A stretch of DNA of 64,000 nt from positions 992,001 through 1,056,000 of the forward strand of contig NC_016941.1 in assembly GCF_000236925.1 (NCBI RefSeq), written 5' to 3'. Below the pieces are notes generated by a model that did no database searches, was not told the DNA's origin, and was given only the letters and a program-made list of their open reading frames with translations. The position numbers were made by a program, and so were the translations under genes. This document shows positions 9,529 to 18,575 of the stretch, one piece after another (the first letter of the stretch is position 1; every line of letters starts with the position of its first letter). The DNA comes from Staphylococcus argenteus. Its GTDB lineage: Bacteria > Bacillota > Bacilli > Staphylococcales > Staphylococcaceae.

Positions 9529-10683
9529 TTATTTAGTATTCAAAAATTGTGAGAGTCTGTTTATACCTTCTCTTAAAACATCCATTTCATAAGCATAAGA
9601 AATTCTTACAAATCCTTTACCAGCATCTGTAAATGCAGAACCAGGAACAATAGCTAAATGTACACTTTCTAATAAATCAACGCAGAATTTGAAATCATCA
9701 TCTGTTATATGTTTAATACTTGGAAAAATATAAAAGGCACCTTCAGGTTGTGCAGTAATGTTAAAACCTAATTTTGTTAATTCAGAGACTAAATAATTTC
9801 TACGTTCAATATAAGCTTCGTTCATGTATTTAGGTGATTCTAATCCTTCCTTAAGTGCAGCTATACAGGCTATTTGAGCAGGTACGTTTGCACAAATACA
9901 ATTATACGCATGCATAAATGTTAATTTTTCTATTAAATATTCAGGACCTAATAAAAAGCCAATACGTATACCAGTAGCTGAGTGAGACTTACTTAGCCCT
10001 CCAATTAGTAACAATTGGTCACGAATATCTTCAAATTCGGCAAATGATACATGCTTTCCACTAAAAGTATTTTCCGCATAAATTTCATCACTAATGATGA
10101 ATATTGGATAATGTTTTAAAAGATTTACTAGATCTTCTACTTCATTTCGTCTCAATACAACACCGGTTGGATTTGTAGGATAGTTTAATAAAATGGCTTT
10201 TGTCCTAGGTGTTATATGTCTTTCTATGGCATCAGGTGTAATTTTGAATTGTGTTGTTGTTGTATCAATATAAATAGGTATTCCACCTAGCACTTCAATC
10301 AATGGAATATAGCCAGCATAAATTGGACCAGGTATTAGAATTTCATCGCCAGGTTCAATGATTGAACGTAAAGCTGTATCTAATGCCTCACTTGCACCGT
10401 TCGTAACAATAACTTCTTCCGGATCATAATAAAATTGATATCGATTTTTAAAGTATTGACTAATTGCTTCTCGTGTTTCTAGCAAGCCTTTATTGTGTGA
10501 ATACGTTGTCTTATTATTTTCAATTGCATTAATATATGCTTGTTTAACCACGTCTGGCATAGGGAAATCAGGTTGGCCAATAGTTAAATTAATACAGTCA
10601 TCAAGGTCTTTCATACGATTTGAAAACTGACGTATGCTTGGCGCTCTTAAATATTTAGAATTTGAATTTAGAGAAAGTTTCAT
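9529..10683 (-). CDS. PLP-dependent class I/II aminotransferase
   Basis: A cytosolic fold-type I aminotransferase of 384 residues, of the aspartate/PatA-like group; the exact substrate cannot be read from sequence. Positions counted with one extra N-terminal Met are: NPTG at 172-175, SDEIY (cofactor Asp200, Tyr203), LSKSHSATGIRIGF with the Schiff-base Lys233, and a late RISYAY bearing the carboxylate-binding Arg. Two ATGs are adjacent, and the one at 10683 has the better spacing (6 bases) from GAGGTG. It is monocistronic, with its own terminator. Confidence 0.88.
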   Translation of the reverse strand: MKLSLNSNSKYLRAPSIRQFSNRMKDLDDCINLTIGQPDFPMPDVVKQAYINAIENNKTTYSHNKGLLETREAISQYFKNRYQFYYDPEEVIVTNGASEALDTALRSIIEPGDEILIPGPIYAGYIPLIEVLGGIPIYIDTTTTQFKITPDAIERHITPRTKAILLNYPTNPTGVVLRRNEVEDLVNLLKHYPIFIISDEIYAENTFSGKHVSFAEFEDIRDQLLLIGGLSKSHSATGIRIGFLLGPEYLIEKLTFMHAYNCICANVPAQIACIAALKEGLESPKYMNEAYIERRNYLVSELTKLGFNITAQPEGAFYIFPSIKHITDDDFKFCVDLLESVHLAIVPGSAFTDAGKGFVRISYAYEMDVLREGINRLSQFLNTK

Positions 10684-11017
10684 CATGACACCTCAAATAT
10701 AAATCATATATTGTCTAAAAATTTAGAAATTAATAATATCATAACATATTTTTTAAAGGGAAGAGATTAAATTACATTGTCGATTTTAAAATAAGTAAGG
10801 AGTTAAAAGTCATATTTATCTTTGATATTTTAATTTTGTTGTGCATGAGAGGAGCGTTATTCTAATTGAAATAACTAATGTTCTTTTAAGGTAAAATATG
10901 CTTTTGAAATAGGCAAACGTTATACCTTTAATTGTTTGCGCGTAATTCAACATAGAATTATATTTTCGTGCAAGTGGAATAGGTATTATATAGAGAGGAG
11001 CTTAAAGTAGTAAAATA

Positions 11018-11055
11018 CCCCATCACCAGAACTGAAAATAAGTCAGCTTACATTA
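11018..11055. repeat. Solitary degenerate STAR unit
   Basis: CCCCATCACCAGAAC-TGAAAATAAGTCAGCTTACATTA aligns with the fifth unit of the array at 6008-6045 (CCCCAACACAGAAGG-TGACGGAAAGTCAGCTTACATTA), including an identical 15-base AGTCAGCTTACATTA. The GC-rich core is largely lost. Confidence 0.55.
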
Positions 11056-11284
11056 GTTTTAACAGTTGAATTAACTGATGTGACCTTATTCAAGATGATA
11101 TATCATCAAATATTCTATTAAAGAAAATGATACGTTTAATTGATGAACAATAATCGAAAAGCATCATAAAATAAAGTGTTGAAAAAATAAAACTGCAGGG
11201 TGTGGGATAGAAATGGTAAAGAACTACTAATAATTTATTATATTGTGGTTCTTGATCCTGGAACATAAAGTTCTTAGGCAAAGT

Positions 11285-11330
11285 AAAAAAGCTGATTTCT
11301 ATTAATTGTTTGTTAGAAATCAGCTTTTTT
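11285..11330. terminator. Strong bidirectional terminator
   Basis: A perfect 16-bp stem (A6-GCTGATTTCT / AGAAATCAGC-T6) with a 14-base loop gives U-tracts on both strands. On the minus strand it can end the acyltransferase message about 105 bases past its stop. On the plus strand no annotated gene leads into it. Confidence 0.8.
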
Positions 11331-11382
11331 GAAATGGAAGCGCATCGTTAATAAGTCAACATACTTCCAATTTAACATTTTA

Positions 11383-11414
11383 GAGTCTAGGACATTGATT
11401 TATGTCCCAGACTC
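11383..11414. repeat. Inverted repeat of the GAGTCTRGGACAT type
   Basis: GAGTCTAGGACAT pairs with ATGTCCCAGACTC (one wobble) around 6 bases, 24-55 bases past the acyltransferase stop. A related hairpin ends the def gene at 55351-55381. It probably contributes to 3'-end formation, but has no U-tract. Confidence 0.6.
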
Positions 11415-11437
11415 CACTGCTTTTTGGAATTTACGAA

Positions 11438-12448
11438 TTAAGAACTCTTGAATTGAGATGGTTTTTGTAGGTTAATGATTGGATTCGTCCATTTACAAAT
11501 AAAGTTTGTCGACAAGACATATACAATCACAACAGAAATACTAATTAAAAATATATAAGTCATCATGGATATAGGCTTATCAAATGGATACCATTCAAAT
11601 CCTCTGACAATACCAATTATTAGACCGTGCAATAAATAAATATAAAGCGTACGACTACCAATATATGTGTAAAATTGTTTCTTTTCAGGAATTAAATTTA
11701 AAAATGCAGTCATTGCAATTAAAATAATAGCGTATAATATCAGCCTTTTAAAAGGACTAAAAATACTTTGTCCTTCATGTTCAAGGGAAGTATATGGTGA
11801 ACTTCCTAGTAACCAATCGGCATTAATAGGATGAATCACATAAATCACATAAAATATGATAAACGTAATGATAGATACTGGTATAAGTTTCTTACTTTTG
11901 AATATATTTGTTTGTTTTCTAGTGAAAATAAAGCCAATATAAAATATTGGAAAGAACACAATTGTTCGTGAAATGCTTAAGTAACTATCTATGTTTTCTG
12001 AAAATCCAGCGGCAATAGAAATTATAATTGAAACAGTTAATACTTTATATGGACTAAATCTTCTTACGATAACTAAAATAACATGGAAGAAAAATAAAGT
12101 AATTAAAAACCATAGTGCAAATACTGGATTGAATGGATCGAGTTGTAACTCATCGCTCTTACCTGTTAGAAAATAGTATATTGAAAAGAATGCAAAGAAT
12201 ATCATATAAGGTACAAGTAATCGTTTTGCAATTTTTTCTAAATAATAGGGTTTATCAATATTTTTAGCAAAATAACCAGATATAAATAGAAATGTTGGCA
12301 TATGGAAACTGTAGATAACTAAATATAGAGCAGATAAAAATTTATCTCCGCTAGTATAAGGTTGTAACATATGTCCAAATACGACTAATAGTATTAAAAT
12401 TGCTCTTGCGTTGTCAAAAAAGTAATCTCTCTCTTTTAATGAAGTCAT
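11438..12448 (-). CDS. Membrane acyltransferase, acyltransferase-3 family
   Basis: A polytopic membrane protein of 336 residues with about ten hydrophobic segments. The N-terminal MTSLKERDYFFDNARAILI and LVVFGHMLQPY carry the family's Arg and His active-site region. It resembles fucose 4-O-acetylase-type enzymes that move acetyl groups onto extracytoplasmic sugars or polymers; the acceptor is unknown. Unlike OatA it has no C-terminal SGNH domain. AAAGGAG precedes the ATG. It diverges from the MarR-type gene across 152 bases. Confidence 0.85.
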   Translation of the reverse strand: MTSLKERDYFFDNARAILILLVVFGHMLQPYTSGDKFLSALYLVIYSFHMPTFLFISGYFAKNIDKPYYLEKIAKRLLVPYMIFFAFFSIYYFLTGKSDELQLDPFNPVFALWFLITLFFFHVILVIVRRFSPYKVLTVSIIISIAAGFSENIDSYLSISRTIVFFPIFYIGFIFTRKQTNIFKSKKLIPVSIITFIIFYVIYVIHPINADWLLGSSPYTSLEHEGQSIFSPFKRLILYAIILIAMTAFLNLIPEKKQFYTYIGSRTLYIYLLHGLIIGIVRGFEWYPFDKPISMMTYIFLISISVVIVYVLSTNFICKWTNPIINLQKPSQFKSS

Positions 12449-12539
12449 ATTTTTTCTCCTTTATGTCAATGAGACTCTTACTAATTTATTATATTTTGTA
12501 TTAGTTATGCAACAAATTTGTCTATTGTGTCGATTAGTA

Positions 12540-12568
12540 TTGTAAAATTTATAAAAAAAGCATATAAT
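12540..12568 (+). promoter_or_regulatory. Candidate promoter of the MarR-type gene
   Basis: TTGTAA (12540-12545), a 17-base spacer and TATAAT (12563-12568) are followed by an AT-rich leader and GTGGAG before the ATG at 12601. This is close to the SigA consensus. Confidence 0.7.
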
Positions 12569-12600
12569 ATTATAAATAAAATGTAGTGGAGTAGAACAAC

Positions 12601-13020
12601 ATGTATAAACAACTTGAAAAACTTATTACACTGACGAATAACGACTTAAACCTAGTGAATAGACGATTTGGGCAACGTACGGATATTACATCAGAACAAT
12701 TAGAACTTCTCCGTATATTATACAACTTCGACCGCTTATCACAGTATGATTTGACGATGAAGATTAGCAGAGAACAATCTATAGTTTCAAGATGGATTAA
12801 GAAATTAGTGTTGAAAGGGTACATTACGAGTCAACAATCAAGTGAAGATCTTAGATGCAAGGAATTAATCTTAACAAATCAGGCACGAGATTTAATTTCT
12901 CAAATAAATAAAGCACGCTGTGAATTGATAGAAGCAAGATGTCAATGTTTATCAGAAGGCGAATTAGATAACTTGAATCAACTTCTTGATAAGTTAAATC
13001 AGCGACGTATTTCATTGTAA
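12601..13020 (+). CDS. MarR-family transcriptional regulator
   Basis: A 139-residue winged-helix protein. The helix-turn-helix lies around DITSEQLELLRILYNF and SQYDLTMKISREQSIVSRWI, followed by the wing (GYITSQQSSEDLRCKELILT) and a C-terminal dimerisation helix rich in Cys (ARCELIEARCQC). It lies between the acyltransferase and atl genes. A MarR-type repressor of atl called AtlR has been described in staphylococci, and this gene's position suggests it may be that protein, but I cannot confirm it. Its clustered cysteines (four in all) could allow redox sensing, as in SarZ/MgrA relatives; that is inference. Confidence 0.82.
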   Translation: MYKQLEKLITLTNNDLNLVNRRFGQRTDITSEQLELLRILYNFDRLSQYDLTMKISREQSIVSRWIKKLVLKGYITSQQSSEDLRCKELILTNQARDLISQINKARCELIEARCQCLSEGELDNLNQLLDKLNQRRISL

Positions 13021-13094
13021 TATGACAAAGACATTTACATAATCAAGTAGACAGGAAAACATAATCAATTGAATAAGGTATTACGAGCAAAAAT

Positions 13095-13143
13095 GGCGGC
13101 GGTTGTTAAAATTGATGGATGATAAACAATCGCCGCCTTTTTT
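13095..13143 (+). terminator. Intrinsic terminator of the MarR-type gene
   Basis: A 13-bp GC-rich stem (GGCGGCGGTTGTT / AACAATCGCCGCC, one G-U) with a 17-base loop is followed by T6. Confidence 0.92.
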
Positions 13144-13364
13144 GCTTGTGTATGTAATGTATGAGGATGCTAGTGTGTGGTTATTGACATTGGTGTAGAG
13201 GCTAATGTCGATATTTTTGTGTATCATTTGTAAATGATATAAATTTTGACTTATTTTTATATGTTTATGAGGATAAAATGTGTCTGCTTGATGTCATGTT
13301 TAATTGTCGGCAATTTCACAACCGTTTTGTGACCATTTGTACTATTGTGTCTATATTCAAAGTA
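13144..13364. other. Intergenic stretch between convergent terminators
   Basis: AT-rich; it holds only a small perfect hairpin, ATCATTT-GT-AAATGAT (13227-13242). No gene is seen. Confidence 0.5.
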
Positions 13365-13433
13365 TAAAAAAGGATCAAAGGTCATCCGCCCTCTGCTCAC
13401 ATTAGTAAGCGGGGTGGGGATGACTTTTGATCC
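13365..13433 (-). terminator. Intrinsic terminator of atl
   Basis: Read leftwards, GGATCAAAAGTCATCC and GGATGACCTTTGATCC form a 16-bp stem with a branched GC-rich loop, followed by TTTTTT. It starts about 15 bases past the atl stop. Confidence 0.92.
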
Positions 13434-13448
13434 TAAATTTGTTGTGGT

Positions 13449-16400
13449 TTATTTATATTGTGGGATGTCGAAGTATTTGCCGACTTCGCCGATTTTATCG
13501 TAGTAACCTTTGATGATTTTAGCGTTAATGTTTGCCCAATCTACATCTGTAGCATATTGGTGTGTACCTGGATGTGCAGGATTCCATCTCATTTTGTAAA
13601 GGGTATTTTGACCAGCTTTTACATATGAGTTGCCAATGAACTTAGCACCACCAATGATTGCTTTAGAAACTGTGTCCCAACCAGATTGTTTTGCATATTT
13701 GATACCTTCACGTAATGGATCGTTATCATACGCTGCGATACCAAATACATTATGGAATTTTGTTGCAGTATTAGTTACAACTTTATTGTTAACTACATCT
13801 GCGCCTTTTGCTAATTGAGAAGTACCATTACCAGTTTCTAATAGTGCGTGTGAAATTAGGTAAACTTCATTAATACCATACATTTGAGCTGCTTTATTGA
13901 ACGCAGCACCTTGATTTTCTAATACGCCTTTACCTTTTAAGAACTGATTGATTTTATCAACAGAAATATTTTGTGGTTGGTCTAAGCGTAAAAATTGATA
14001 TTTAAGTGCAGGATCTTGAGCTAAACGTTTTGTATCCATAGCATGTTTTACATCGTTAAAATTAGCATCTGTCCATTTACCAGGAACACGTTGTACTTGT
14101 GGTTTATATTGTAAACCAGCTTGTAATTGAGCTACTTGGTTTAATGTCATGCCTGTTTGGTTATATTTAATCAATTCTTTAGCTAAATCAGTTGATTTAA
14201 TCCATGCTAGCTTACCGTTAGCTAATTTACCATAGTACCAAGTTTGCCCATTAATGACTTGTTGTTTAACAACAGCAAATGGTTGCTCGTTGAATGCTTT
14301 TAATGAGTATTTTGCATTATCCGCATTTGGCGTTACATAATAGTATCCATTACCATTTTTAATTACATATGTGTAATTGTAATCTGTTGCTTTAGAATTT
14401 GTAGGTTTAACAGCAGTAGGGGCTGTTAAATCTTTAACATTTACCCAACCAGTACGGTTGTTGATTGTACCGTATAAATAAACATCGTTTCCTACAGATA
14501 CTTGTTTCGCTGCATTAAATGTACCTTGTGCAATATTATTGCCTGGTAAAATGACTTGGTTTTTAGTACCCCAAGGTACCATTGATAAGCCACTATTTGA
14601 TTTATTTACAGTGTATTTTTGAGAAGTTTTAACTTCTGTACCTAAGTTTTGCATATTTAAGTCTTTTACATTGAACCAACCTAATGGGATGTTATGACTT
14701 GAATTATTTAAAAGTACATACGTTTCATTACCATGCGCACGTTGTTTTGTTACATAGAATGTACGGTCTGCGTATTTAGCGCCACTTTTAGCTGTTTTTT
14801 CATAAACAGAAGCACGAATACCTGTATTGTTTGCTTTAACTTGAGCAATCTTGCTAACCGTTTGAGTTGTTTGCGTTGCTTGTGGTTTAACAACAGAATA
14901 AGCTTTTACAGCTGTTTTTGGTTGTGCTACTGCTTTTTTAGGTGCAGCAGGTACAGCTAAATATGCTTTACTTACCCAACCAGATTTACCATTGACAGTT
15001 CCATATAAATAGATAGATTTATCAATTTGTTGTTGCTTTGTAGCTTTGAAAGTTTGGTTTCCAGAACCAGTTACTGAGCCTGCTTCTTGTTTATAAGTAC
15101 CCCAAGGCACTGAATATAACTTAGTACCAGGTTTAACTGTATATGTTTGCATTACACTTTCAGGTGATTTTGCATTGTTATAAACGACATCGCCTTGTTT
15201 AACCCAACCAATTAATGTTGGACTATTATAATCTTTAACTAAGTAGAATTTGTTTCCACCTAGACTAGCTTCTTTAGTTACAGCAAATGTTTTTTGTACT
15301 TCTTTAGTTGGCTTGCCAGTTTTATCATAAACAGTTGTGAATAAACCATTATTTTTAGAATTAATTTGAGCAACACCATTTAAAGCTGAAACTGTTAATT
15401 TATTATTAGTTGTAGGCGTAGTAGGTTTAGGTGTTGGTGCAGGCGTAGGTTTAGCAATATCAACTAAATATGCTTTACTTACCCAACCAGATTTACCATT
15501 CACAGAGCCATATAAATAAATTGATTTATCAATTTGTTGTTGCTTAGAAGCTTTAAATGTTTGGTTTCCAGTACCAGACACACTACCAGCAACTTGTTTA
15601 GATGTACCCCAAGGTACTGTGTATAACTTAGTGCCAGGTTTGATTGAATATGATTGATTAACATTTACAGGTGTTTTAGCTGTATTGTAAACAACGTCGC
15701 CTTCTTTTACCCAACCAAATTTGTTACCAGAATTATAATCTTGAACAAGATAGAATTTTTGGTTTCCTAATGTAGCTGTTTTTGAAACAGCAAATGTTTT
15801 TTGAACTTCACTAGTTGCTTTACCTGTTTTGTCGTAAACAGTAGTATATAAACCACTATTTGTTGGTTTAATTTGAGCAACACCATTATTTGCAGCTACT
15901 GTCAATTTACCTGTTGTAGGTGTTGACGGTGTAGATGGCTTAGTTGGTGTAGTAGGGGTAGTTGTTGATTGTGTACCCCAAGGCGCTACTTTGCCCATTT
16001 TAATTAAGTACTTTTCATTAATTAGGTCATATAATTGATCGTAACTATAGTTGTGACTTCTTAAATAACCATGTGGGTCAGCGTGGTCAGTACCACCTAA
16101 ATATTTACTTACAGCATAGTGTGTCCACACTGTACCTTTTCCATCATATTCCGCACTATCTGGTTTTAAACCGTAGTATTGTAATTGTGTTGCCGCATAA
16201 TCTGCATAGTTGTTCATTGAACGTGCGAATGAAGCGTAGTCATGCGTATGCACGATTTCAACATTGATAAATCTAGGGTTACCAACAGCACCTACACCCC
16301 AAGATAAATAATCTGTTGGTGCAGTTTCGACAATACGATTACCATCAACAAATGCATGAACAAATGCATTTTGATAATTGTTTTTCATATAACTGATTTC

Positions 16401-17234
16401 ACCATTGATTGTAGAGTTATCATTCGCTGTATCGTGTACAACGATACCTTCTGGACGACCAACACCATTACGATAAGCATATTTAGGGAAGTAAGATGTG
16501 TAATCTTCTTCAATCTTAGGTGCTTTTAAGTTATTTTTACGAATGTAGTCGTTAATAGATGAGTTTACTTGTGGTTTATATTTAGGTAAGCTCGTTTTTG
16601 GTGCAGCAGCAGCTGTTCTAGGTTGTGCAGTAGCACTAAATGTCGTTACTTTAGGTGTTGTAGTAGCCGCAGTTTTTGGTGCTGATGTAGTTGTTGCTTT
16701 TGGTGCAGCTGCTTTATATTGCGTATTTAGAGCAGCTGGTTTTGCTGCAGATTTAATTAATTCTGGGTTAATTTCAGCATTTGTATTTGTAGTTGTATCA
16801 TCTTCATCATCAACTAAACTATAACCAGCACTTGTAACATTCGTATTAGCTTTAGGCGTTGTAGTACTTGTTGATTTAGCAACAGGTTGTACTTTATTTG
16901 TCGTAGTTGATTTAGTTGCACTTGTGTCACCATTTACTTGTGTAGTATCAACTTTTGTATTTACTTGTGTATTTGTTGTTTTGCTTGCTGCTTTCGGTTG
17001 GACAATTGCAGGGTCTTGATATACTTGTGTGCCTGAGATGTTTTGCGTTGGATTTTTTACCTCAGCTTTTGCTTGTTCTGTTGTTGCTTTAACTTTATTA
17101 CTATCTAAGACATTTTTATTAGCAGTTTGATCTTGAGTTGTTTCAGCTGCTTGTACTTGATGCGCAGTGACTGCTGAACCAACAAGTGTTAATGCAACCA
17201 TTGATGGTAGTTTGTAATTGAATTTTTTCGCCAT
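13449..17234 (-). CDS. atl: Bifunctional autolysin Atl (amidase and endo-beta-N-acetylglucosaminidase)
   Basis: This secreted peptidoglycan hydrolase separates daughter cells. It has 1261 residues from the ATG at 17234, which AGGAGT at 17250-17245 serves; an upstream ATG at 17255 would place that ribosome site inside the gene. Order: signal peptide 1-29 (ending HQVQA), an Ala/Thr/Pro/Lys-rich propeptide to about 200, an Amidase_2 domain about 210-410 (GIVVHDTAND, AFVHAFVDGN, GGTDHADPHGYL supply zinc ligands), three paired GW repeat regions about 440-930, and a glucosaminidase domain to the end (ALLETGNGTSQLAKG with the catalytic Glu). The family is cleaved between amidase-R1R2 and R3-glucosaminidase. 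Confidence 0.98.
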   Translation of the reverse strand: MAKKFNYKLPSMVALTLVGSAVTAHQVQAAETTQDQTANKNVLDSNKVKATTEQAKAEVKNPTQNISGTQVYQDPAIVQPKAASKTTNTQVNTKVDTTQVNGDTSATKSTTTNKVQPVAKSTSTTTPKANTNVTSAGYSLVDDEDDTTTNTNAEINPELIKSAAKPAALNTQYKAAAPKATTTSAPKTAATTTPKVTTFSATAQPRTAAAAPKTSLPKYKPQVNSSINDYIRKNNLKAPKIEEDYTSYFPKYAYRNGVGRPEGIVVHDTANDNSTINGEISYMKNNYQNAFVHAFVDGNRIVETAPTDYLSWGVGAVGNPRFINVEIVHTHDYASFARSMNNYADYAATQLQYYGLKPDSAEYDGKGTVWTHYAVSKYLGGTDHADPHGYLRSHNYSYDQLYDLINEKYLIKMGKVAPWGTQSTTTPTTPTKPSTPSTPTTGKLTVAANNGVAQIKPTNSGLYTTVYDKTGKATSEVQKTFAVSKTATLGNQKFYLVQDYNSGNKFGWVKEGDVVYNTAKTPVNVNQSYSIKPGTKLYTVPWGTSKQVAGSVSGTGNQTFKASKQQQIDKSIYLYGSVNGKSGWVSKAYLVDIAKPTPAPTPKPTTPTTNNKLTVSALNGVAQINSKNNGLFTTVYDKTGKPTKEVQKTFAVTKEASLGGNKFYLVKDYNSPTLIGWVKQGDVVYNNAKSPESVMQTYTVKPGTKLYSVPWGTYKQEAGSVTGSGNQTFKATKQQQIDKSIYLYGTVNGKSGWVSKAYLAVPAAPKKAVAQPKTAVKAYSVVKPQATQTTQTVSKIAQVKANNTGIRASVYEKTAKSGAKYADRTFYVTKQRAHGNETYVLLNNSSHNIPLGWFNVKDLNMQNLGTEVKTSQKYTVNKSNSGLSMVPWGTKNQVILPGNNIAQGTFNAAKQVSVGNDVYLYGTINNRTGWVNVKDLTAPTAVKPTNSKATDYNYTYVIKNGNGYYYVTPNADNAKYSLKAFNEQPFAVVKQQVINGQTWYYGKLANGKLAWIKSTDLAKELIKYNQTGMTLNQVAQLQAGLQYKPQVQRVPGKWTDANFNDVKHAMDTKRLAQDPALKYQFLRLDQPQNISVDKINQFLKGKGVLENQGAAFNKAAQMYGINEVYLISHALLETGNGTSQLAKGADVVNNKVVTNTATKFHNVFGIAAYDNDPLREGIKYAKQSGWDTVSKAIIGGAKFIGNSYVKAGQNTLYKMRWNPAHPGTHQYATDVDWANINAKIIKGYYDKIGEVGKYFDIPQYK
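14420..15911 (-). repeat. Three wall-targeting GW repeat regions (R1, R2, R3) inside atl
   Basis: R1 (about 15460-15911) and R2 (about 14950-15410) are close copies: both encode LTV-(A/S)-x-NGVAQI, FYLV(Q/K)DYN, GWVK(E/Q)GDVVYN, KLYTVPWGT and QQQIDKSIYLYG. R3 (about 14420-14864) is more distant. Each region has two GW motifs (six in all), the modules that bind lipoteichoic acid and direct Atl to the septum. The DNA similarity of R1 and R2 makes recombination between them possible. Confidence 0.88.
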
Positions 17235-17460
17235 TCTATTTATTACTCCTAACATTTATTAATTTTAATAACATTATAGTACCTGTTTTATAGACCTGTG
17301 CGTATTTAACCAATTTGTAATATACTTTTAATTTACATTTTTCCTTTAAAAACAAGAAATAATTTAAGAATCTCAATGGTGACGTGATAGTATAAATAAA
17401 ATTGATGTCAATTTAAGAATTGGTTTATTACAAATGTTTCTAAAATAGATACAACTTTTT

Positions 17461-17898
<438 letters not shown>

Positions 17899-17991
17899 CT
17901 AATCCCTCCAAATTTATAAAGCAAACATTTAAATTAATTTATATATCATAACATATCTAGAAGGAAACGATATTTCTTTTTAAAAACAAAT

Positions 17992-18036
17992 AAAAAAAGC
18001 TATAAAAATGATTCAAGTTAATCATCTTTATAGCTT
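17992..18036 (-). terminator. Intrinsic terminator after the DUF2538-like gene
   Basis: Read leftwards, AAGCTATAAAGATGATT pairs with AATCATTTTTATAGCTT (one wobble), followed by T7, 15 bases past the stop at 18051. Confidence 0.88.
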
Positions 18037-18050
18037 ATGAAAATAATTGA

Positions 18051-18521
18051 TTACATTGCTTCTTTTCTAATGATAGCTGTGTACTGCCAAAAAATTCGCA
18101 TTTGGGCAATATTCCAGTTATTCATTCCCATAGTAAATCCTGATGGTCTAAATATATTTACATCTGTCACTTCTAAAGCTGCTGCAACTAAATATTGTAA
18201 TGGAATACTTAGTGACTTCATTGTTTCAGTAATGCCATTTTCATCATAAACCCATGAAAATGGTAATTCTGATTCGAAAACATCGACACTATTAAAAATT
18301 TCAGGCAGCGCCAATATATAACATGCACCATCTACAATAGGGTTCTCAATACTATCTTTATAATATATTAAGAGTGCTTCATAATTTTCGCGATGCTCAT
18401 GATTGACGTAAAAAAATTCACTTCTAAAATGAGCCATATCTTGACTATGAATAATTTGTTGTTCTAACACATTAAACATGCCATTTATATTGGCGATTTT
18501 TTCATATGTTTTTCGACTCAT
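18051..18521 (-). CDS. Conserved staphylococcal protein, DUF2538-like
   Basis: A 156-residue soluble protein of unknown function, rich in aromatic residues and without signal peptide or membrane segment. I recall it as a DUF2538-type protein conserved in staphylococci. The start at 18521 (MSRKTYEKIANING) is chosen because AAAGGAG sits 8 bases before it; an ATG at 18539 would put that ribosome site in the coding region. It lies between lcpB and the GNAT gene and has its own terminator. Confidence 0.78.
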   Translation of the reverse strand: MSRKTYEKIANINGMFNVLEQQIIHSQDMAHFRSEFFYVNHEHRENYEALLIYYKDSIENPIVDGACYILALPEIFNSVDVFESELPFSWVYDENGITETMKSLSIPLQYLVAAALEVTDVNIFRPSGFTMGMNNWNIAQMRIFWQYTAIIRKEAM

Positions 18522-18575
18522 ATATGATGCTCCTTTCATATATAGTTTATGTTAAAGATTAATTACTAATTAAAG

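Larger units (their letters stand above)
10684..11437. other. Long (about 750 bp) intergenic region with repeat remnants and hairpins
   Basis: It holds the aminotransferase promoter side (10687-10800), a decayed STAR unit (11018-11055), a palindromic stretch near 11051-11082, a structured segment 11206-11280, a strong symmetrical terminator (11285-11330) and another inverted repeat (11383-11414). A 63-codon frame on the minus strand (11090-11281) spans the repeat and structured segment, lacks a ribosome site and is not accepted as a gene. Confidence 0.55.

Noticed and set aside
11090..11281. A 63-codon minus-strand frame between the aminotransferase and acyltransferase genes
   Set aside because: No ribosome site, and it spans hairpins and repeat-like DNA.
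17235..17255. Upstream ATG start for atl (7 extra residues)
   Set aside because: The AGGAGT ribosome site would fall inside the coding part, and the signal peptide is normal from MAKKFNYK.
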